Below are positions 56,447-64,000 of a stretch of DNA of 64,000 nucleotides, piece after piece. Source of the stretch: Girardinichthys multiradiatus (Eukaryota > Chordata > Actinopteri > Cyprinodontiformes > Goodeidae); the NCBI RefSeq assembly GCF_021462225.1, contig NC_061808.1:20435119-20499118 (forward strand), given 5' to 3'. The notes under the pieces were generated by a model. The model was not told the DNA's origin. It worked only from the letters and a program-made list of their open reading frames with translations, and did not search any database. Positions within the stretch are counted from its first letter, which is position 1. Each line of letters opens with the position of its first letter. A program made the translations under genes and the position numbers.

Positions 56447-56919
56447 TATAAAGGAACTCAGTTATTAATTTCTAACTAAATAAATTAATGAAATAATTAT
56501 AACAAAATTTTAGACATTTAGACGTTCTGCTTTACCATAATAGCTTATTGTTTCCAATATAAAAAAAACTAACTAAAAACAGACTTTAGGCAAAGAATTA
56601 TGTAGAGCCATTTACATATAAGCAAAAGGACTGATTTTGCAGTGAGCTTTTTCTAAATCTCTGGAGAACTCTTATTTCTTAATTTTGACAACTTAATATA
56701 TACACACTGAAACAAATCACTATTGCCAAAATATGTTTTCAGATAAAAATTCAAATCATAACTACATTAAAACAGATATCAAGAACAAGAAAGTTACACT
56801 TTGATCCAAGGTCAGATTTTACTTATATATTCATCATTAACTATGTCATTTATGAAGAATACAGAATGAAATGCCATATTTTAAATATAAAAACTGTGCC
56901 ATATGCCTTCCATTTTCAG
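56447..56919. other. intron sequence, nothing recognised
   Basis: AT-rich spacer between two Tc1 fossils. Confidence 0.5.
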
Positions 56920-57170
56920 ATGATAGATTGAACAATGCTCCAAGGCTGGAGAAATTGTTCTTTTTTCCCCAATCCCACTTTAAACTTCTCCACAACTTTT
57001 TCTCTTACCTGTGTGGTGTGTTCCTTGGTCTTCACAATGTTTTTTCTCCAATCTTTTCTAACAAGCCTAGTATTTATACTGAGAATTAATGACAATTTAT
57101 GAAAACAAGTTGGTTGGACTAGATTTTATGTAGGGGTACCAGAGTAAAAGTAGGAACTGTATTGTATAGA
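56920..57170 (-). mobile_element. Tc1 fragment, transposase 5' region
   Basis: GATGATAGATTGAACAATGC, ACTTTAAACTTCTCCACAAC, CTGTGTGGTGTGTTCCTTGG and GATTTTATGTAGGGGTACCA keep the antisense order of the helix-turn-helix coding region and 5' leader of a fish Tc1. Both termini are absent. Confidence 0.8.
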
Positions 57171-57304
57171 TTAGCATTCACAATCACAGTTTTTTACACT
57201 GTCTACCACTGTCTTTAATAGAATTAAAATTTTAATACAAATAGTCAACATTTTGAAACCAGTAATTAACTGTATTAAGCATTAGATGATCACACTTTAA
57301 GACA

Positions 57305-57370
57305 TTATTCATAATATATATACATATATATATACATATATAATATATATTATTATATATGTGTATATTG
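57305..57370. repeat. AT/TA-rich microsatellite-like tract
   Basis: Irregular TATATA/ACATATA blocks over about 65 bp, self-complementary in part. Confidence 0.8.
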
Positions 57371-57409
57371 TACATTGTAAATTTTTATATTCTGTAATAC
57401 AAAAACAAA

Positions 57410-57492
57410 ACCAAAGAGCAAAGTGTACCAGAGTCAAATTCCTTGTTTGTATGTACGAACTTGGCAATAAAGCTGATTCTGATTCTGATAAA
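57410..57492 (+). repeat. LINE-type 3' tail (AATAAAGCTGATTCTGATTC)
   Basis: AAATTCCTTGTTTGTATGTA, then GGCAATAAAGCTGATTCTGA with repeats of GATTCT. This is a frequent teleost retroposon end and a short 5'-truncated copy. A minus-strand relative lies at about 15552-15605. Confidence 0.6.
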
Positions 57493-60365
57493 CTAGCCTG
57501 ATGAAATGACAACATGGATGTTCAGGGAAATTAGGACAAATGATATAAAGTGAGCAGATGACTTCACTGAGCTTCTCCCTTAGGATTTGAGGACGTACAG
57601 CAAAGCTCAGTCCCCTCTGTCTATCTATCCGTCTGTCGGGGTCATCGCTCACTCACTGACCTCTGTGAGAGTCTGACTGTTCCACTTGTCAGCAGGCAGT
57701 CCATCACCCCACATCACTGTGATTGATGTTGACTACAGATATGGGTGAAGCATGACCATAGGCAATTGCCAGGCTACATACAAATCCTCATATTCAAACA
57801 AATTGTTGCCATCATTAATCCTCACAGAGGCACTCGACTCTTCGTCTCTTTGTGTGCAAGTGCCTTCAAATGTATCAGATGCTACATGCATATATCACAC
57901 GCTGCAGATATTTAGTCCTAGTGGAGAGGGAGAGCTTAAAATAGTCTAACCCCCCTTCCATGACTCCTGGGAAAATATGTTTTAGTGCCTACAGCAGCTA
58001 AAGTCAATGATATGACAGCAGGCAACATAACAAGTAAAGCAGCCAATCGAATATTTAAATGCAGAAGCAATTTTAAAAAGGGGCATTTCTGTCCTTAACT
58101 GCTATACATAGAAGTAGAAGTTGTTGCAGATAATGGCTAATTTGTGTATTTGCATTTGCAAATAAGAGATATAATGATGAAAGAGTTGGTGTGTGAAGAG
58201 GATGTGTGGACAAGGAGCAGTGTGCATGGTAGTGAAGGCAACTTTGTGGAGACTGTGTGCGAGATCCAGCAAAGAACCGAAAGCCTGACAGAAAAACACA
58301 AAGCTGGACTGTCAGCCTGTGAGCTTGCAGTGTGCGCAGACAGCTGAGGGAGCATGTGTGTCAGGCTTGTTTTCACCGTCAGCTCAGCAGCCGGCAGCTT
58401 TTTCAGTTGGGTTCAGCAGTGGTGAGGTGAATCAAAGCTAATGTGAACAGCCCAGCCCTGTGAGTCAACACAAACTCCTTTCAGACTTTTTTCAAATAGT
58501 ATCCATGAACAAAGATACAAGCAATCGCTTTTTTATTTTTGGCTAAATGATTCACTGCATAAACCAGACCGACCAGTTCCATATAATTACAGTTCTAAAG
58601 GAGAGAATTACCCCACCGCTAATGAACTCACTGGTTTCAGTGCAGAGACGTAAAACTGGTTTTAAATATTACCAGGCCAAAATTGTGAATGGATATTCAT
58701 AACTTTATTGGCTTTTTTGACTTTTGACTTGCCTGTTAAAATGTCGAGCAAGTCTGCAAAACCAAAAAACAACACCTACCTTTTTTCTATTGCTGCATGC
58801 AATACCACACACTGTAGATTGCACTATGCAATGTTTAATGAAACAAAGATAAAGCCAAAATGGTTTCACAAAGTACAACCCAAAACATTAGATGTGTACA
58901 AAATATATGAAATCCAATTTAAAGGGCGTATTCTTTATTTTTTTCTATGACAGTAAATCCAATACAACTTAATACAGTTAATTACAATACAAATTAGGTT
59001 TTGAGCTACATTACAATTTCTACTGGATACACTAAACTTTGGTTGAATGCTTTTACATACCCAATTTGTAGCTCTCTCAACTCTCATTTAATCTCATACT
59101 TGTATAATCGGTCTCTCTTTGCCTTTCCCTGTCAAAATTTTTAAATATGTTTCAAAAATAAATTACTGGGTTTGTTAGAAACAAAGAAATGCAAAGAAAA
59201 TCCAATGCTTTTAAGTAGGATAAGTAGGATTAAACAAATTAACACATTACAGATGTAGATTTTTTTGCATTTCTTTTATGGTATTAGGTGTACAATATAG
59301 TAAAATATTATTTTATTTAATTATTCTGTAGATTATATTAGCCTTATAAATATGTCATGCATATTTGACCTACATCTACATTTCTGACCTACATCTACAT
59401 CTATGCCAGAAACTTTCCTAGAATCATTTGTGTGATTATTGTGCTGGGTGAAGGATTTACATCCAACAATGAAAACATGTCTGAGGAGCCTGATAACAAT
59501 TTAGGCTAATGTGTGATTCCACCTCAGACACATTGTAGATGCAGCGAGATCTCACTGCTCAGACCACATTCAGAGGTGGACTGAGACGCATACGGCCTCA
59601 TGTTTTCAACAGAATGAGCAGTGTAAAATACAACACATTTTGCAAAATCTTGGAACAATATGGAGACCTGTGATCATTATTAGTCTCATGTTTCCACAGA
59701 AAATACTACTCAAAGTCAACCTGTGTGTAATTTAACTTAAACATTAATACAGATGTTCTGTGGAGAAAGTATATGGCTCAACTGCAAGGCATTTGAACCG
59801 ACTAGCCGGTCAGGGGGAGCATTGCTTAGAAAAACATCCACAAGTCCTATGGTTATTTTGTCAGCACATTTTAATTTAGTTTTAGTATAATTCTTTTGAA
59901 TAAAATGTAATTAAATTTTAGTCACAATTTAGGAATCTGTAGTCATGTTTATTTTAGCCGACTAAATCTTACTTATTTTAGTTAGCTAAAATGTGAAGTA
60001 AAAAAATAATGCATTTTTATTAGGAAAAAATATTTCTTTTCACCTTTGAGAAACTGTTTTTCTAGGATGGAGTGGATTTCGAATTCGATTTTGCATAACA
60101 CAGATGTTGATTTACTTTTGTCAACACTAGATTAATTGTCCGTGGCTATTTTTTGTATTTTTTCTAAAATTAGGTCTTATTTATCAAGATTTTTAATTTG
60201 TCATTTTCACCACACTTCTAGGGAGTCTGCAAAATGTATCTAGATTTCATCAAAAAAAGTTGACAAAATGTTTTCTAGTAAAAAAATTACATCACACTAG
60301 GCCCATGGTACCTCTGTAGGAGCTGCTGAGATCCAAAGTTCATGGTGGAAGAATGCTCTGCTTTG
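57493..60365. other. ppp1r14c intron 1 or upstream flank, no gene
   Basis: No exon found. The minus strand was searched for the PPP1R14 first-exon pattern without success. Frames 58144-58347 and 58708-58950 have no domain. Confidence 0.45.
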
Positions 60366-60470
60366 TGTTGCTCTACAATCCTAATAAAATCCATATAAAT
60401 GTGTTGTTCTGACTTGACAAAATGTAACAAAGTTGAAGGGGTATGAATGTTTTTTCACATCACTGCAGGT
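60366..60470 (-). mobile_element. Tc1 fragment (right terminus only)
   Basis: GTTGCTCTACAATCCTAATA, AAAATGTAACAAAGTTGAAG and GGGTATGAATGTTTTTTCAC follow the outer right end of fish Tc1 elements, closing at CACTGCA near 60468. Confidence 0.7.
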
Positions 60471-61334
60471 AATAGGCAAGGAGAAAACAGAAGAGAATGT
60501 GGATCTCCAACAGATACAAAAATGTTGAGTATCATATCCTAAAATGTTGATGTGTACAAAACAAAAAAGACAAAGAAAAGGTGGGCAAAAGCTCCAGAAA
60601 AGATAAAATGGATTAAGAAAGACATTAAACGCAGATACATTGAGATGAAGTAAGAACAGATTAGTGGGTCACTGTGATGATGATAATGAGGAAGAGAAGG
60701 AAGGGGAGGATTGTGCAACGCTGTAAAATCTCACAGCTCAGCTTTCTTCCTCTATTTTTACCACACAGTGTCACATCTAAATCCCGAGGAGCTCAAGGTG
60801 GGCAGAAATTATCCCCTGAGATTACGTTATTGAGGATGGAGGAACTGAAACCACAGAGAATTTACAGGATGGGATGGGAAATTACTCTGAAGGATCAAAA
60901 TAAGGGAAAGGGACAAACACTAAAAAACTCTCTGGAAGACCAGAGAGACTTGTGAAGATTACGTTTAGGCTCTACATGGATTACATTCTTCTTATTCCTC
61001 CCCCACGTTTAGACACCTCTCTATTGCCATTTGGTGCAGCAGTTTGCTGAAACCATACAGCGTGAATAATGTGACTTTACTGGGCGATGCTAGCAGCTGC
61101 AGTTGCAGCTTTTCCCATGCTGATTCAGCTCTACTCCAGAGGAGAACTGCTAGAAAACAGAGGGTTGGAGGGGGGAAAATCCTTGCAGTTAAAAATGTTA
61201 ATAATTAGCACAACAGTGACCCTCGAATCCTCTGTATGCATAACATTTAAATCATTTACCACTGATTGGAAAATCTGCTTTGTGAAAACAGAGTTAAATA
61301 GACCTTGATGCCATTTTTACTCTAATAATACCAC
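60471..61334. other. no gene recognised
   Basis: Frames 60674-60955 and 61087-61308 lack domains. There is no repeat assignment. Confidence 0.45.
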
Positions 61335-61567
61335 AGGTTTCAAATGGACCGAACTTATAAAGCACCTTTCCAGTCATACCAACCACTTAAAGCCCTTTAC
61401 ACTAGAGCTGCATTCACCCAATCGCACTTACGAAGGCGCACACATTCATACACCAATACAAGTGCCTAGCCCAGGGCCACATCGGTATGTGGCAGGAGCA
61501 AGCTGGACTCAAACCCAAAACTTTCAGATTGGAAGGCAACTACTCTTCCCACTAAGCCACAGTAGTT
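61335..61567 (-). mobile_element. tRNA-headed SINE-like repeat, minus strand
   Basis: On the minus strand from 61567, CTGTGGCTTAGTGGGAAGAG resembles an A box, and GGGTTTGAGTCC a B box. The body holds the plus-strand words AAAGCCCTTTACACTAGAGC and CACACATTCATACACCAATA. It is a widespread teleost repeat in which the tRNA-like head and AAGC(C/G)CTTTACA body are familiar. Confidence 0.7.
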
Positions 61568-61899
61568 TTCATGTAAAGCAGATATAGTAAGTAAGGATTA
61601 TAAAAACAAATTAGATTTCAGAAATGCCAGGATAATGACAGATTTTGTTTCGAGATCTTTTAATTATTTTCTTCATACTCATAAATTTGCAAACTCTAAT
61701 CTGACTTTCTATGTTTCTTTGAGCAATGACCCCCATGTTGATACAGTGTTCGCTTCACTGTGTATAATGAGACATGTCTGGGACAAAGAATCTGCCTCCT
61801 TAATGAACGTTACGATGACTGGACATTTCCTTCCATGTAATTGTTTAAACAGATGCAAGTGGCACCTTTAGGCATGTTGGACCACTAGTTTGCTGAATA

Positions 61900-62460
61900 C
61901 TGGGCCATTTGCACGTTGCCAGACGCCACTATGCCTTTCCAACGTCATCGGCCATTTTGTACCGCAGGATAGTCTGTTCCTACAAATCACAGCGGGCACC
62001 GCGGCTAATAAGACGGGGACGATGCAGCCCTGAGGCCACCATCAACTATATAACAGAATATGAGACGGCCCACCATGCTTTCAGCTTGGGACCAAGACGC
62101 GGTTACCACGCAACTGAAGCAGCATTCTGGAGAAGAGGTCCCAAGTGGATTTCATTTATTCTCCCCGTTGGCCAACGAAAAATTAATGAAAGAAGTTTCT
62201 GGAATAGGAAGGCCAGAAGTTTCAAGTTTACCGATCGAAGACGTGAGTTTAACAAGGAGATACGATTTTCCTCCTTGTTTTTGTACCAGTCGACTAGTGA
62301 CGGTCCGTCATAATTTTTCTACCTTTCTGCCACGGAGGCCACCAAGGAAGAAAACGGACTGCTTTGCTGAGTATCCGCGGACGCGTGGAGCTCTTCACCC
62401 CCCCCCTCCCCCCACCCACCCTGCTCAGAGGAGACAACAAGTAAAATCCACCTTTTATTT
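61900..62460 (+). other. GC-richer segment with two overlapping open frames, unidentified
   Basis: Around 560 bp has higher GC than its surroundings. The frame 61909-62313 starts at TTG. The frame 62060-62584 starts at a true ATG, and its first about 125 codons have a mixed, protein-like composition (MRRPTMLSAWDQDAVTTQL, HLFSPLANEKLMKEVSGIG) up to a C-rich tract at 62398-62424. After that it becomes A/T-rich; AACAA|GTAAAATCC at 62440/62441 could be a donor. I recognise no family. Alternatives are a first exon of an unknown gene or an old retroelement leader. Confidence 0.3.
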
Positions 62461-64000
62461 TTATTTCTTTATTAGGAATAGCTTGGGCAGGGTAGAGGAG
62501 GTTTTAGTGCGATGTAGAATTGCCACTAATAGTCTAATGTGTTCTGAATTGTGTGTGCATGCAACCTTTTTTTTGAAAGACTAAGACTTTATTAAACTTG
62601 ATTTTCTTCATGAACTCAGAGGCAGTTTGATGGATGTTTTGAAATATACAGTTAATTACTCTTTGGGTCCTCTATGTTGTAACTAATACCCCTCTTACAG
62701 CTCTACATAATCAGCTTGCATCAGCAGCCTCACCAGCAGCTCACATCAACATATGGAGCATATAGTGTTGCTAGACAGAATCGCCTTTGTTTATATATTT
62801 AAGGGTTAAATATTACAATTTCATTATCAAACAGAAAGATACCACGATGGGATATGGGAGGCAGAAGTTATGTTACTTTATTTGCAATCCCAACAGTTCC
62901 TCCCTGAGGCAAATGAATTGACAGCTGAGGCCCATTTTCACCATGAAAACATCAATAGCATTGAGGTCAAAAGAAGCCAGCCATTCAACAAGCAGAACAG
63001 GCGGTCAGATTGTATTTAAATTAAAGGTTTTCCTCTTTTTAAAGGAAGTGATGTAAACAAGATTAAGCAAAGCTGACAGGAAATAGGAAATAAGAACACC
63101 TCCTCACTGAACTCATCCAATTCTTTTGCTTTTGCATGAGCCATTTTGCCCATGCAAAGGTGGATAAACAAGAAATACACACACTCGAATAGGCACACTT
63201 CTGTCTGAATTTAAGAGTCAAAACAGCCGTCATCTCCTTTCTTTTTCTTCCATCTACTCCCTGCAAATGCAGACGCTGCTTTGCATCTCCTCCTCCCAGC
63301 TCCGAGCACAGACAGTGAGAGTCAGTGTTCCTACACGCCCAATTTACAATCCTACTGACAGAGAAACCAGTAGTTAACCGGATCTGTTTGGGGTAAGGGG
63401 GGATGTCTGGGGAAGACAAGAACATCAGTATGAAATATCTAAGAAATGAACTGATTTTTAAAGTGGGATGTAGGATTTCTTTCATTGATGGATATTTTGG
63501 TTAGATCCGACGGTATGATGATTATTATCTGTTCTTCACGGCATACATAATTCTTGCAGTTCCAATGTATAAGTGTTAAAGGTCACCATTTGCTAGAATG
63601 TTTGACATCTATTTGGATGAAATCTACAGGGATCCCAAAGTGAGAATGCTGGACGGAAGATCACAAAGAAAAAGTGGAGATTTGTGAAATTAAGAAAATG
63701 GAGGTGGAAAAATGCAGACAGTAAAAAAATGATACAAAAAAGTAGCATGAGCAAAAATGAAGAGCCATTAAACACACCATAACCTTTGTCCTCAGTGTTG
63801 ATATTTGAAATTGAGACTCAGCACAGCCAGTGTGTCTCAGCAGCTGGTGGATTTCTGCTAGCGGAGAGGCCACCTTGTCAACACCTCTGATTTGATTAGC
63901 AGCAGATGCATGCATGTGAGTAAAATGTGAGGACGTGTCCTCGGACACAGACGCTTGGCGAGTATCTATTTTAGTCCGTGCGATTTAAATGGCAACGATA
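62461..64000. other. right end, nothing recognised
   Basis: No exon, classified repeat or RNA gene was recognised. Minus-strand frames 63016-63198, 63063-63485 and 63593-63948 have no domain and cover AT-rich sequence. Confidence 0.45.

Noticed and set aside
53979..64000. Search for ppp1r14c exon 1 on the minus strand
   Set aside because: No sequence resembling the KVTVKYDRKELRKRL block or a GC-rich start exon was seen, so it was left as outside the window.
1..64000. CRISPR arrays, operons, riboswitches, tRNA or rRNA genes
   Set aside because: None seen; tRNA-like boxes belong to SINE-type repeats and the tandem repeats are micro- or minisatellites.

Overview
The window looks like nuclear DNA from a teleost fish, probably a percomorph, though that lower rank is a guess. 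The reasons are spliced vertebrate-type exons with GT/AG borders, an AT-rich background, many dead Tc1/mariner copies of fish type, tRNA-headed SINE-like repeats, an RTE-type LINE fragment, microsatellites and minisatellites. Nothing bacterial is present (no operons, tRNA or rRNA genes, or CRISPR). Many of the listed open frames begin at TTG, GTG or CTG and are transposon antisense or random frames.

Two host genes are supported, both on the minus strand. (1) map7 (ensconsin, a microtubule-associated protein that recruits kinesin-1) fills about the left half. Seven coding exons were traced with every junction phase agreeing: 29915-29960 (start codon), 9521-9667, 9333-9410, 8686-8849, 5914-6031, 5076-5186 and 2160-2279. 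The rest of the gene lies beyond the left edge. A further exon at 22673-22835, with its own ATG and a phase that fits exon 2, is a candidate alternative first exon. (2) The last three exons of a PPP1R14-family inhibitor of protein phosphatase 1, most like ppp1r14c/KEPI, lie at 53895-53978, 51956-51988 and 48286-48360. Its first exon is not in the window.

The 20-kb first intron of map7 carries plus-strand foreign or lineage-specific material. There is a 312-codon open frame ending in a Cys2-His-Cys zinc-ribbon-like tail (18705-19643), followed by an 11-copy minisatellite and a poly(A) signal. A retroelement Gag-like frame without pol (20812-21700) follows it. There is also a pair of near-identical 247-bp repeats that share an 11-bp-arm hairpin.

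The rest is dominated by Tc1 fossils: 2768-4101, 6449-8013, 15916-17401, 24690-25455, 31985-32205, 36783-38054, 41146-43913 (with 41347-42614 nested inside), 46637-47179, 55461-56446, 56920-57170 and 60366-60470. All are defective. The 41-44 kb block is a multi-layer nest. No clearly new biological system was found. The items most worth following are the candidate alternative map7 exon, the zinc-ribbon gene with its minisatellite tail, and the isolated Gag frame with downstream splice-like signals.
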